Assembly (NCBI RefSeq): GCF_014645735.1
Contig: NZ_BMMH01000006.1
Coordinates: forward strand, 124,001 to 188,000
Direction: 5' to 3'
Length of the DNA: 64,000 bases
Source of the DNA: Nocardia jinanensis
GTDB lineage: Bacteria; Actinomycetota; Actinomycetes; Mycobacteriales; Mycobacteriaceae
In this document: in pieces, positions 41,749 through 50,554 of the stretch
Layout of the letters: each line of letters starts with the position of its first letter
How positions within the stretch are numbered: position 1 is the first letter of the stretch
Position numbers and translations under genes: made by a program
Notes under the pieces: generated by a model
Databases searched by the model: none
The model's input: only the letters and a program-made list of their open reading frames with translations
What the model was told of the DNA's origin: nothing

Positions 41749-42459
41749 ATGAACAACCAGCGGACGCAGCTGTGGTGCGCCATGGCCGGACCGGCCGCCA
41801 TCGGCATCGCGCTGGTGGGGTGGCTCATCGCGGGTATTCTCCCCAAGCCCCCCGCCGCCGATCTGCCGACCGCCGAGCTCGTCCGCTTCTACGCGGACAA
41901 CCCGGCCGCGGTGCGGACGGGTTTGACCATCTCGATCTTCGGCATCTCCGGTATCGGTGTCTTGACCGCGGCGATCACCGTGCACCTGCTCGCCGCCGAG
42001 GGACGCTCGCCGGTCCTGTGCTTCACCCAGATGGTGGCCGGCACCGTGACCTGGGTGCTGCTGGTCGTGCCGCTGGTCATCATGAACGTCGCGGCGTTCC
42101 GGCCGGACAGGTCACCGGAGCTGACGGTCCTGTTGAACGATCTCGCCTGGATACTCTTCATACCGCCGGTGGCGCCGTTCGTCGTCCAGAACGTCGCCAT
42201 TGCCGTGGTGATCCTGCGTGATCGAGCCGAACGGCCGATTCTGCCCCGCTGGGTCGCCTATGCCAACCTCTGGGTCGCCTTCCTCTTCCTGCCCGGTGTG
42301 TTGTCCTACTTCTTCAAGAGCGGGCCCTTCGCCTGGCAGGGATTGTTCTCGTTCTGGCTGGCGTTGTCCGCCTACACCGCGTGGGCACTCATCATGGGCT
42401 TCTCGCTGCGATCGGCCCTCCGTGCCCAGCACGGACCCGAACCGGCGCCGGCGGCGTGA
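41749..42459 (+). CDS. polytopic membrane protein of unknown function
   Basis: 236 residues from ATG 41749, four bases after the upstream stop, so translation is probably coupled. About six hydrophobic spans are visible, among them MAGPAAIGIALVGWLIAGIL near residue 12, SIFGISGIGVLTAAITVHLL near 62, AGTVTWVLLVVPLVIMNVAA near 93, IPPVAPFVVQNVAIAVVIL near 135, LWVAFLFLPGVLSYFF near 165 and WLALSAYTAWALIMGF near 198. I do not recognise a family. Its stop overlaps the start of the NorE-like gene. It may anchor or shuttle a hydrophobic substrate, or belong to an oxidase-like complex with the next two proteins. Confidence 0.8.
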   Translation: MNNQRTQLWCAMAGPAAIGIALVGWLIAGILPKPPAADLPTAELVRFYADNPAAVRTGLTISIFGISGIGVLTAAITVHLLAAEGRSPVLCFTQMVAGTVTWVLLVVPLVIMNVAAFRPDRSPELTVLLNDLAWILFIPPVAPFVVQNVAIAVVILRDRAERPILPRWVAYANLWVAFLFLPGVLSYFFKSGPFAWQGLFSFWLALSAYTAWALIMGFSLRSALRAQHGPEPAPAA

Positions 42460-43133
42460 CGACACGGGACCCCGAGGCGCGCCGGGACAACGGCCGCGAC
42501 GAACTGCCCGCGTTTCTCCGCCGCGAAATCGAATCCGGACCGGCTCGCGCGCCTGCCCGGCCGCGGCAGAGATCGGCCGGCGGCGGAGTCCCGGGAGAGC
42601 CGGGCCTCTGGTTGTTCATCCTCGGCGATATGACGCTCTTCGGGCTCTTCTTCGTGGCCTACCTCGCGGCCTACGATCGGGAGCGGGCGGTCTTCGGTGC
42701 CGGTGCCCTGACACTCGACACATGGTCCGGGCTCGTCAATACGATCGTGCTGTTGACGAGCTCGTTCTGCGTCGTCGCCGCTCTGGATTCGTTGCGGGCA
42801 CAACGATTGCGGCGCGCCCGGAACCTCTTCGGGGTGACCGTCGGGCTGGGTACCGTATTCGTCGTCGTCAAGGCGACCGAGTACTGGCATCTCGCCGACC
42901 GTGGTTTGAGCCCGGCGACCGACCTCTTCTTCACCTACTACTTCGTACTGACCGGGATCCACCTGACGCACGTGCTGATCGGAATCGCGCTGATCTGCGC
43001 ATGCCTTCCGGGCTGCCGGGGACCGGACGGCCACGCGTCCGGTTTCGCGGTGGGCGCCGGCGCCTACTGGCATATGGTGGACGCTCTGTGGATGGTGCTG
43101 TTTCCGATCCTGTATCTGGTCCCGGCGGCCTGA
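42456..43133 (+). CDS. cytochrome c oxidase subunit III-like protein (NorE type)
   Basis: 225 residues from GTG 42456, overlapping the TGA of the membrane protein gene. After a polar N-terminus of about 45 residues there are five spans typical of haem-copper oxidase subunit III of the NorE branch: GEPGLWLFILGDMTLFGLFF near 50, TIVLLTSSFCVVAAL near 95, FGVTVGLGTVFVVVKATEYW near 123, FFTYYFVLTGIHLTHVLIGI near 153 and YWHMVDALWMVLFPILYLVP at the end. Subunit III has no redox metal, and no subunit I or II is nearby. A role with P450 or membrane electron transfer is unexplained. Confidence 0.86.
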   Translation: MTTRDPEARRDNGRDELPAFLRREIESGPARAPARPRQRSAGGGVPGEPGLWLFILGDMTLFGLFFVAYLAAYDRERAVFGAGALTLDTWSGLVNTIVLLTSSFCVVAALDSLRAQRLRRARNLFGVTVGLGTVFVVVKATEYWHLADRGLSPATDLFFTYYFVLTGIHLTHVLIGIALICACLPGCRGPDGHASGFAVGAGAYWHMVDALWMVLFPILYLVPAA

Positions 43134-43156
43134 CCTTCTCCCCGAGGAACACCCCC

Positions 43157-43426
43157 ATGACATCACTCCGCGCCGGCGCCGCGATCCTGGTCGCGCTGAC
43201 CGGCTCGACCGTCTTCGCCGTCGTGATGATCGACTCGCACCACACGACCGTGCTGCTGGGCCCCGGCCTGTGGGTGGCGCTGGTTCTGCTCACCGCTTTC
43301 GCCAAGGTCGCGGCCATCGGCTACTGGTTCATGGAGCTGAGGTCGGCCCCGAAGGGGTTGCGCTACCTGTTCTTCGGATGGTGCGTGGCGTTCGCGACGG
43401 CAGTGGTGGCAGTGGCGAGCACCTGA
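43157..43426 (+). CDS. cytochrome c oxidase subunit IV-like small membrane protein (NorF type)
   Basis: 89 residues from ATG 43157 after GAGGAAC. Three hydrophobic segments fill the protein: AAILVALTGSTVFAVVMI, VLLGPGLWVALVLLTAFAKV with the conserved lysine, and the GYWFMELRSAP turn followed by YLFFGWCVAFATAVVAVAS. The FAKVAAIGYWFMELR segment is the mark of prokaryotic COX subunit IV/NorF proteins, which accompany NorE. It ends the plus-strand operon and converges on the phosphatase gene with a gap of 24 bp. Confidence 0.82.
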   Translation: MTSLRAGAAILVALTGSTVFAVVMIDSHHTTVLLGPGLWVALVLLTAFAKVAAIGYWFMELRSAPKGLRYLFFGWCVAFATAVVAVAST

Positions 43427-43450
43427 TCACCTGAGCCGCCGTGGCACCCG

Positions 43451-44260
43451 TCAGGGCGCCAGCAACAGATTCGAACAGACAGCGTCGACGACCTCCGCAG
43501 GCACCCGCGCCATTTCGGCCAGGTAACCCCGGGCGCCTCCGTACTGTTCCTGCAGGTATCGCAGCGTCGAGGCCATCGCCGCGGCCGGTGATTCGAAAAG
43601 TACGCGGGCGATCTCGGGATCACGGCCCACCGCGGTGAACCTGTCCGCGTACGCGTCGATCCGGTTGGGCCGCAACAGTTCGGTCAGCGCGTAGTCCTCG
43701 ATGACGAGTTCGTCGGGCACCCCCAGCGACGAGAGCACCAGAGCCGTGAACACACCGGTCCGGTCCTTGCCCGCGGCGCAGTGGACGAGCGCGGGGAGAT
43801 CGCGGTCCTCGGCCAGGACGCGGTAGGCAGCACCGAATTGCTCCGCCCGGCGCAGCAACAGGTCGGTGTAGAACCTCGCCATATCCTCGATGCCGAATCC
43901 GTCGAGCTCACCGCTGATCAGCATCCGGATGTAGTTCGTATCGGCCCCCTCGCCACCTTCCGCGACAGGAAGGAGAACGAGGCGGGCACCACACACCTGC
44001 GCCCAGGCCGTGGGCGCCCGTGACGTCTCCTGCCCCGCGCGCAGATCGATAACGGTCCGCAGCCCGAGGCGCTGGTACTCCGCGCGCGCGGACTCGTCGT
44101 AGATCGCGTACGACCCGCTGCCGCCGGGCATGACCAGCGCTTCGGATCGGAACAGGCGACCGGATGCGACCACCCGGTCGTCTACCGTCGGATATCCACC
44201 GACATCGCGCAGATTCGAGGTGCCGGGAATCGGGATCCGGCGGCGCACCGACGATGTCAT
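43451..44260 (-). CDS. tyrosine-phosphatase family protein (IphP/Y_phosphatase3 type)
   Basis: 269 residues from ATG 44260. The N-terminal NLRDVGGYPTVDDRVVASGR near residue 16 and the catalytic loop VHCAAGKDRTGV near residue 158 (CX5R with Cys and Arg) identify an IphP/MptpB-like phosphatase, which can hydrolyse phosphotyrosine, phosphoserine or phosphoinositide. The start overlaps the stop of a 53-residue ORF (ATGA). In this cluster a phosphatase beside a putative phosphotransferase could act on a phosphorylated small molecule instead of protein; that is a guess. A strong terminator separates it from the ferredoxin/P450 genes upstream. Confidence 0.9.
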   Translation of the reverse strand: MTSSVRRRIPIPGTSNLRDVGGYPTVDDRVVASGRLFRSEALVMPGGSGSYAIYDESARAEYQRLGLRTVIDLRAGQETSRAPTAWAQVCGARLVLLPVAEGGEGADTNYIRMLISGELDGFGIEDMARFYTDLLLRRAEQFGAAYRVLAEDRDLPALVHCAAGKDRTGVFTALVLSSLGVPDELVIEDYALTELLRPNRIDAYADRFTAVGRDPEIARVLFESPAAAMASTLRYLQEQYGGARGYLAEMARVPAEVVDAVCSNLLLAP

Positions 44261-44418
44261 CGGGCGCTCGCGCTCGTGGCCGCCGGCCACTCGGACGCGG
44301 TGCCGGGACTCGTACCGAGGTAGTACTGCACGAACTCGCCGGCGTCGGAGTCGCGCGCCGGCGACAGTGCCCGTGCGGCGTCGGATCGTGCGTTCGGTCG
44401 CACGGCATGTCGTTTCAT
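44257..44418 (-). CDS. 53-residue ORF coupled to the phosphatase
   Basis: ATG 44418 follows GGAGG at 5-nt spacing, and the stop overlaps the phosphatase ATG by four bases. These two features make translation likely. The product begins MKRHAVRPNARSDAARALS and ends with a Thr/Ser/Ala-rich tail after FVQYYLGTSPGTASEW. It has no membrane span and no recognised domain. It could be a leader for translational coupling, a small regulator, or a precursor peptide; nothing nearby encodes a recognisable peptide-modifying enzyme. Similar length ORFs arise by chance at this GC content, so the ribosome site is the main argument. Confidence 0.5.
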   Translation of the reverse strand: MKRHAVRPNARSDAARALSPARDSDAGEFVQYYLGTSPGTASEWPAATSASAR

Positions 44419-44461
44419 CGAAACCTCCGGATCGGGGCAGCGGATTCCGTGGAGAGCACGA

Positions 44462-44492
44462 ATCCGTACCCGGCGCTGCGCCGGGTACGGAT
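44462..44492 (-). terminator. very strong hairpin terminator after ferredoxin gene
   Basis: Perfect 14-bp stem ATCCGTACCCGGCG (44462-44475) and CGCCGGGTACGGAT (44479-44492) with a 3-nt loop, 10 bp after the ferredoxin stop. It should end most transcripts of the swivel, family B, P450 and ferredoxin genes. Confidence 0.75.
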
Positions 44493-44501
44493 CGGCAGGG
44501 G

Positions 44502-44693
44502 TCAGTCCCCGATTGCGAGCGCACGCACCGGGCATCGCCGCACCGCGAGCTCCACCTCTTTGCGCTTGCCCTCGTCGGGCGTCTCGTCGAGAACTTCGAG
44601 TTGCCCTTCGTCGTCGATGGTGAATACGTCGGGAGCGGCGTATTCACACTGACCGTGACCCTCACAGAGGTCCCAATCGACATGCACCTTCAT
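44502..44693 (-). CDS. P450-type ferredoxin ([3Fe-4S] or His-variant cluster)
   Basis: 63 residues. The cluster ligands are C10, C16 and C54 in CEGHGQC and RRCP; histidine occupies the position of the fourth cysteine. This is the CxxHxxC arrangement of many actinobacterial P450 ferredoxins. The protein hands electrons from a ferredoxin reductase to a P450. The start codon lies inside the stop of the P450 gene (ATGA overlap at 44690-44693), so it is almost certainly the partner of that P450. The reductase is probably the one at 50551-51783. Confidence 0.93.
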   Translation of the reverse strand: MKVHVDWDLCEGHGQCEYAAPDVFTIDDEGQLEVLDETPDEGKRKEVELAVRRCPVRALAIGD

Positions 44694-45895
44694 CGGCCGG
44701 CCTCCTTCTCCACTCGGACATGGAGACGCTTGAAGGCATGGAACTGGTTGGTGTGCAACCTGTCCGGCTCACCGAGCGGGCGAATCCGCAGCCCCCGGTC
44801 CAGAACCTGGGTGAGGAACGCGTTCGCCTCGGCGCGTGCCAGATGCGAACCCATGCACGCGTGGATACCCCACCCGAACCCGAGGTGTTCGTTGTCCTCC
44901 CGGTCGATCCTGACGGCATCGGGTTCGGCGAACACCGCCGGATCACGATTGGCCGCCTGGAACCAGCACACCACCTTGTCGCCCGCTCGAATCGTCCGGC
45001 CGTGCATATCGACATCGGCGGTAGCGGTTCGCCGCATCGCGCGGATGGGAGTGATGTAGCGCAGCATCTCCTCGATCGCCGGCTTCAGCAGGGTGCGGTC
45101 CTCGGCCAGCTTGTCCCACTGGTCCGGGAACTCGTCGAACGCCAGGACGGTACCGGTGAGCAGGTTCCTGGTCGTCTCGTTACCCGCTCCGACCAACACG
45201 AAGTAATAGGCGGCCAGGTCGTCCCACGGCAGCGGTTCGCCGTCGAGCTCCGCGTGCACCAGTTTGGAAACGATATCGTTACGGGGCTCTCTACGTCGCT
45301 GTTCGCTGAGCTCGCGGAAGTACCCGAACATCTCGGTGCGCGCGCGTTCCTTCTCGTCCGGGCCGCGCATGTACTCCGGGTCGTCGGAGACGACACGGTT
45401 GGTCCAGTCGAGCAGCAGCCCGCAGTCCTCCAGCGGCACGCCGAGCACCTGGCCCAGCGCCTGGATGGGCAACAACGCCGAGGCCGAGTGCACGAACTCG
45501 ACCTCTCCCCGCACTTCGATATCGTCGAGAACAGCGGTGACCGATCGATCGATCACCTCCTGCCATTCCTTGATCCGCACCGCGCGCAGGTGCGGTGCCG
45601 CGAGCCTGCGGAGCTTGCCGTGCCGGGGCGGGTCGGTGTTGTGCACCGTGCTGGTGCCGCCTTCGACCTTGCGGCTGAGGATCTGGGTGCCCTCACCGTT
45701 GACGAAGGTCACGGGATCGGTGACGACGCGCATCACGTCGGCGTATCGCGTGACCGACCAGAACCCCGGCCCGTCGGACTCGTCGTTCCAGTGCAACGGG
45801 TCGTGCTCGCGCAGTTCTGCGAGCACGGCGTTCTCCACACCGTCGATGAACGGTGTCAGGTCCATCAGATCGGTGGACCGCTGTTCCACAGTCAT
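44690..45895 (-). CDS. cytochrome P450
   Basis: 401 residues from ATG 45895 after GAGGA; the longer frame to 46411 runs into the upstream gene. All canonical motifs are present: helix I VLVGAGNETTRN near residue 240, ExxR in EEMLRYITPI near 285, and the haem loop FGWGIHACMGSHLAR with cysteine near 346. The class is the bacterial ferredoxin-dependent type. It monooxygenates an unknown substrate, with electrons from the overlapping ferredoxin gene. The alcohol and aldehyde dehydrogenase genes at 51802-54333 fit stepwise oxidation of a methyl group to an acid. It is 14 bp downstream of a family B gene in the same direction. Confidence 0.94.
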   Translation of the reverse strand: MTVEQRSTDLMDLTPFIDGVENAVLAELREHDPLHWNDESDGPGFWSVTRYADVMRVVTDPVTFVNGEGTQILSRKVEGGTSTVHNTDPPRHGKLRRLAAPHLRAVRIKEWQEVIDRSVTAVLDDIEVRGEVEFVHSASALLPIQALGQVLGVPLEDCGLLLDWTNRVVSDDPEYMRGPDEKERARTEMFGYFRELSEQRRREPRNDIVSKLVHAELDGEPLPWDDLAAYYFVLVGAGNETTRNLLTGTVLAFDEFPDQWDKLAEDRTLLKPAIEEMLRYITPIRAMRRTATADVDMHGRTIRAGDKVVCWFQAANRDPAVFAEPDAVRIDREDNEHLGFGWGIHACMGSHLARAEANAFLTQVLDRGLRIRPLGEPDRLHTNQFHAFKRLHVRVEKEAGR

Positions 45896-45909
45896 GGTGT
45901 CCTCACCGC

Positions 45910-47232
45910 TCAGCTCGAGGTCACGTGCGGGAATCCCTTGCCGAACAACAGGACCGGCGTCAGGATCTCCGCGGCGCGGGAACTGGTCAGCGTCGGCCAG
46001 GCGGCCTCGGCGTTCGGGTGCAGGGTGTCGAAACCCTCGGCTACGAACCGGTCCCACAACCCCACGCGGGAAGCGTGCGGGAGCAGGAATTCGCGGGTGT
46101 AGACCAGGACACCGTCGCGGATCTTCTCCTCGGTCGATTTCTTCGACAATGTCCGGTACATCTCCATCGTGCCCTTCTGGCAACGCTGGGTGATGCTGTC
46201 CATCTCCGCCTTGTCGAGCACGCGCAGCTCGCTCATCGGCGTCGTCATGGTGTCCCGGGCGAAGACGACACCACTTTCGAGGAAATCCAGATAGTTCGAC
46301 GGCTCGCTGAAGGTCGTCTGGATCTCGGTGATCGTCGCCGAAACCTGCTCGGCGGAGAACACCAGAACTTCGGTGACGCAGTAGGGCAGACCTTCGGCGA
46401 CGCCCGCCCACGGGTAGGCCGTCTCGTTCAGGAAGTGATCACGCACGATCGCGAACCTGTTGCCCGGCAGCGGATACGGGCCCGTATCCGCCATTCCGGC
46501 GCGGCAGTCGTAGTGGAGCATGAACCCGAAGAGTTCGGTACGGGCATTGAACTGGCGGAAGGCCTGCAGATCCTGCGGATCGTCCAGCGGCCGGACCTGA
46601 TCGACCAGCGTCTGCAGGACATCGGCGGCCAGAACGGGCACCGTGTACTGCCGGCCGGAGACGAATCCGGGACCGTCACCCCAGGTTCCGTGCTGCAAGC
46701 GCCTACCGAACTGGATCAGGGTTTCCAGATCCTCGCGCCGGTCCGCCGGGGTGTCCTGGCCGAGTTCGATCCCGATTCCGCGTCCGAGGATCGGGCAGAC
46801 CGAGGCCGCCCAGTTGCGGGTGACGTTGATCTTGGTGCCGATCTCCCGGCTGGAGGTCTTCGCGAGTTCGAGGACCCCGTCGATCCCGATCTCGTCGGTG
46901 AGCATCCGGATGAACCGGGGGTAGGTGTTCCACTGCTGGACAAAGGAGACGGTCTCGTACTCCTGCCGCGGAATGAGCCCGGACTCTCCCTCGGAGGCAC
47001 GTCCGAGAATGAAATCCCACAGGTTCCATGCCGCGTAGTCGAGCCAGCTGTCGATCTGGACGTCCGCGAGCTCGGTCGAGCGCACGTCCGCGGCCGTGGT
47101 GTCCATGAAAGGAACCTCGACACGCTCGCGCATCCGGCGGTCGCCCTCCACACCCTGGGGGACCTCGGCCTGGAACGCCTGCAGGAACGGGGTCGGATCG
47201 AAGGCCTCGGTGGTCTGTTCTGCTGTCGCCAT
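45910..47232 (-). CDS. unrecognised protein family, copy 2 (possible substrate subunit of a phosphotransferase)
   Basis: 440 residues from ATG 47232. It matches copy 1 (39173-40483) over the full length, with QAEVPQGVEGDRRM near residue 21, the GESGLIPRQEYET segment from residue 82, QFGRRLQHGTWGDGPGFVSG, DTGPYPLPGNRFAIVRDHFL and a C-terminal AWPTLTSSRAAEILTPVLLF. It lies 7 bp after the stop of the swivel-domain gene and 14 bp before the P450 gene, so all are one transcript. The tight link with a phosphohistidine domain argues that this family binds the molecule to be phosphorylated or dephosphorylated. No catalytic residues can be named. Confidence 0.72.
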   Translation of the reverse strand: MATAEQTTEAFDPTPFLQAFQAEVPQGVEGDRRMRERVEVPFMDTTAADVRSTELADVQIDSWLDYAAWNLWDFILGRASEGESGLIPRQEYETVSFVQQWNTYPRFIRMLTDEIGIDGVLELAKTSSREIGTKINVTRNWAASVCPILGRGIGIELGQDTPADRREDLETLIQFGRRLQHGTWGDGPGFVSGRQYTVPVLAADVLQTLVDQVRPLDDPQDLQAFRQFNARTELFGFMLHYDCRAGMADTGPYPLPGNRFAIVRDHFLNETAYPWAGVAEGLPYCVTEVLVFSAEQVSATITEIQTTFSEPSNYLDFLESGVVFARDTMTTPMSELRVLDKAEMDSITQRCQKGTMEMYRTLSKKSTEEKIRDGVLVYTREFLLPHASRVGLWDRFVAEGFDTLHPNAEAAWPTLTSSRAAEILTPVLLFGKGFPHVTSS

Positions 47233-47239
47233 AGTGCTG

Positions 47240-47656
47240 CTACGCGTCCTTCCCGAGCAGGAACACCAGGCCGGTGTCGCCCGCGGTGTCGAGGCGGACG
47301 GTGGTCCCGTCCGCGGGGATGGTCTCACCTCGCGAGGTCTGGATACCCTCGGTGAATTCGGCTGACATCACACAGGGGATCCCGAACTCACGGGACAGGA
47401 TGCCGAGATGGCTCTCGGGGGCGCCCTGCAGGGTGATCAGGCCGGCGACGCCCGCCATCAGCGCCGGAGACATGAAGGTGGTGGTCCCGCCTCGGGAGAT
47501 CACGATCGTCTCCGCCACATCCGGGCCGTCGACGAATTCGAGCACCTCCTCCGGGGAGTCGAGGAAGCGGATCTTTCCGGTCGCTCCTTGCGCGGAGGTG
47601 AAGGCCTTGATTCCGCTTCCGATCTGCTTCTCGGACACGATGTCTGCGGTGGTCAT
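47240..47656 (-). CDS. stand-alone phosphohistidine (PEP-utiliser swivelling) domain protein
   Basis: 138 residues. GLITLQGAPESHLGILSREF at residues 72-91 matches the mobile-domain motif GGxTSHAAIVARE of PPDK and PEP synthase, with His83 in the phospho-acceptor position. FGIPCVMS follows like GIPAVVG. The protein is no more than this domain plus an N-terminal strand region (KIRFLDSPEEVLEFVDGPDV). In PPDK the swivel carries phosphate between the ATP-grasp site and the second active site. Here those sites must be on other proteins, such as 48956-50554. Phenylphosphate synthase splits these domains in a similar way. It is the first gene of its operon. Confidence 0.82.
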   Translation of the reverse strand: MTTADIVSEKQIGSGIKAFTSAQGATGKIRFLDSPEEVLEFVDGPDVAETIVISRGGTTTFMSPALMAGVAGLITLQGAPESHLGILSREFGIPCVMSAEFTEGIQTSRGETIPADGTTVRLDTAGDTGLVFLLGKDA

Positions 47657-47699
47657 GCGGATCTCCTTGTCGAACGACTGGTCGCAAATTGTCGGACCA

Positions 47700-47729
47700 T
47701 TGCCGGAAGCATGTAACCGCTGTCACAAT
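47700..47729 (+). promoter_or_regulatory. promoter with TGTAAC-N4-GTCACA dyad before LuxR gene 2
   Basis: TGTAACCGCTGTCACA at 47712-47727. TTGCCG (47700-47705) and CACAAT (47724-47729) at 18-bp spacing may be the promoter. It lies 89 bp upstream of the LuxR start and 56 bp upstream of the divergent swivel-domain gene. GACCAT is at 47695-47700. Confidence 0.55.
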
Positions 47730-47816
47730 GGCGTCAACCCATCCGGCGCAACTTGCCCGGAGTTTCCCCCGTTCGGGGTAGTCCGGGCCGCGAGCGACCG
47801 GAGATCGGAGGCGATG

Positions 47817-48809
47817 GTGAGTGGCGGCGAGATGGATCCCGCGATCAGCGAAGCGATCGAGGTGATCGTCGGTACCGCCAGACGCTTGAGCACATCACCG
47901 CGCAGCGCCACGCACGGTGTACTCGGCGTTGAGTCCGCCTTGGAAGCGTTGACGGCCATGGAAAGGGCTCTGACCAGTAGGGAAACCGCAGGAATCGGCC
48001 GCGCGGCCCGCTCGACGATCCGTTCCGCGCGAGCCCAGTTGCTGTCGGTGCGACTGGCCGGGAAGCGCTCGAAGGTCGAGCTGATCACTGCGCAGATCGC
48101 CCGCCTCCGCGCCGCGCGCTCCCTCGAGGACCTGCTCGAATCCCTGCCGTCGGAGGTCTCGGCACTGGGCTACGAGCGAGTTCTGTTCTCCTGGGTCGAG
48201 AACGAGCGGTGGGTCCCCCGGTCGGCCTATGTGATGGGCCGGCCGCAGGAGTCACAGGCGATGCTGACGGCGGGCGGCCCGCCCTATCAGCCGGTCCGCG
48301 AACTGCTCGAAGTCGATGTCGTCCGGAAGCGGCGCCCGATCCTGGTCCTGGACGCCGATACCAATCCTCGGGTCCACCCGACCATCTACCCCGTCACGAG
48401 ATCGCTCACCTATGTGGCCGCGCCGGTGGTGGCCCACGACCGAGTCGCGGGCATCGTCCATGTGGACCGCAGCATCGAGACCGGGCTCAACGACGAATTC
48501 GATCGCGATCTGCTCGCGCTCTTCTGCCAGAGCGTCGGTATCGCTGTGGACCGCCTTCTCGATGCCCCCAGCAGCACCGACACCGATACCCCGAGCGCGA
48601 TCACCCAGCACTGGCCGGCGGCGCTGACGCAGCGCGAGCGCGAGGTCCTCCGGCTGATGGCCGCCGGGTTCACCAACGCACAGATCGGCGCCCGGCTCTA
48701 CATCAGCGAAGAGACGGCGAAGACCCACGCGAAGCGTCTGATGCGCAAGATGGGTGTCTCGAACCGGGCCCAGGCGGGGGCGATGTACCACCGCTTGCGC
48801 GCGTCCTGA
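47817..48809 (+). CDS. GAF-type LuxR family transcriptional regulator, copy 2
   Basis: 330 residues from GTG 47817 at 5 nt after GGAGG; ATG 47814 is too close to the ribosome site. The layout matches copy 1 at 37036: N-terminal helices with SPRSATHGVLGVESALEAL, a GAF-like domain (GYERVLFSWVENERWVPRSA, EVDVVRKRRPILVLDADTNP) and a C-terminal LuxR HTH (LTQREREVLRLMAAGFTNAQ, ISEETAKTHAKRLMRKMGV). The sensor pockets are very alike, so both may detect related ligands. It is divergent from the swivel/B/P450 operon and upstream of the dikinase-like operon, and probably controls both. Confidence 0.9.
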   Translation: MSGGEMDPAISEAIEVIVGTARRLSTSPRSATHGVLGVESALEALTAMERALTSRETAGIGRAARSTIRSARAQLLSVRLAGKRSKVELITAQIARLRAARSLEDLLESLPSEVSALGYERVLFSWVENERWVPRSAYVMGRPQESQAMLTAGGPPYQPVRELLEVDVVRKRRPILVLDADTNPRVHPTIYPVTRSLTYVAAPVVAHDRVAGIVHVDRSIETGLNDEFDRDLLALFCQSVGIAVDRLLDAPSSTDTDTPSAITQHWPAALTQREREVLRLMAAGFTNAQIGARLYISEETAKTHAKRLMRKMGVSNRAQAGAMYHRLRAS

Positions 48810-48837
48810 CCGCCGAACCGGCACACACCCCGCATGG

Positions 48838-48853
48838 TCCCCCGAAAGGGGGA
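48838..48853 (+). terminator. GNRA-loop hairpin after LuxR gene 2
   Basis: TCCCCC (48838-48843), GAAA loop, GGGGGA (48848-48853), with an outer CACAC/GTGTG pair. It lies 29 bp after the stop. Confidence 0.55.
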
Positions 48854-48924
48854 AGTGTGGGACCGATCACTCCAAATGGTTTCGGTGAGCTGGGACATCC
48901 CGTAAATTGTGGCGCTATGACCGA

Positions 48925-48937
48925 ATGGTCTGACCAT
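48925..48937. promoter_or_regulatory. ATGGTC-T-GACCAT palindrome before dikinase-like gene
   Basis: Perfect 6-bp arms around one base, 18 bp before the GTG start at 48956. The half site GACCAT also occurs before both LuxR genes and in the 40484-40766 region. An in-frame ATG at 48917 would place the palindrome inside the gene, which argues for the GTG start. Confidence 0.45.
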
Positions 48938-48955
48938 AAACGACAGGAAGACAAA

Positions 48956-50550
<1,595 letters not shown>

Positions 50551-50554
<4 letters not shown>

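Noticed and set aside
48209..48955. N-terminal extension of the dikinase-like frame through the LuxR gene
   Set aside because: The in-frame sequence is an off-frame reading of the LuxR gene. The ATP-grasp domain starts only after 48956, where a ribosome site is present.
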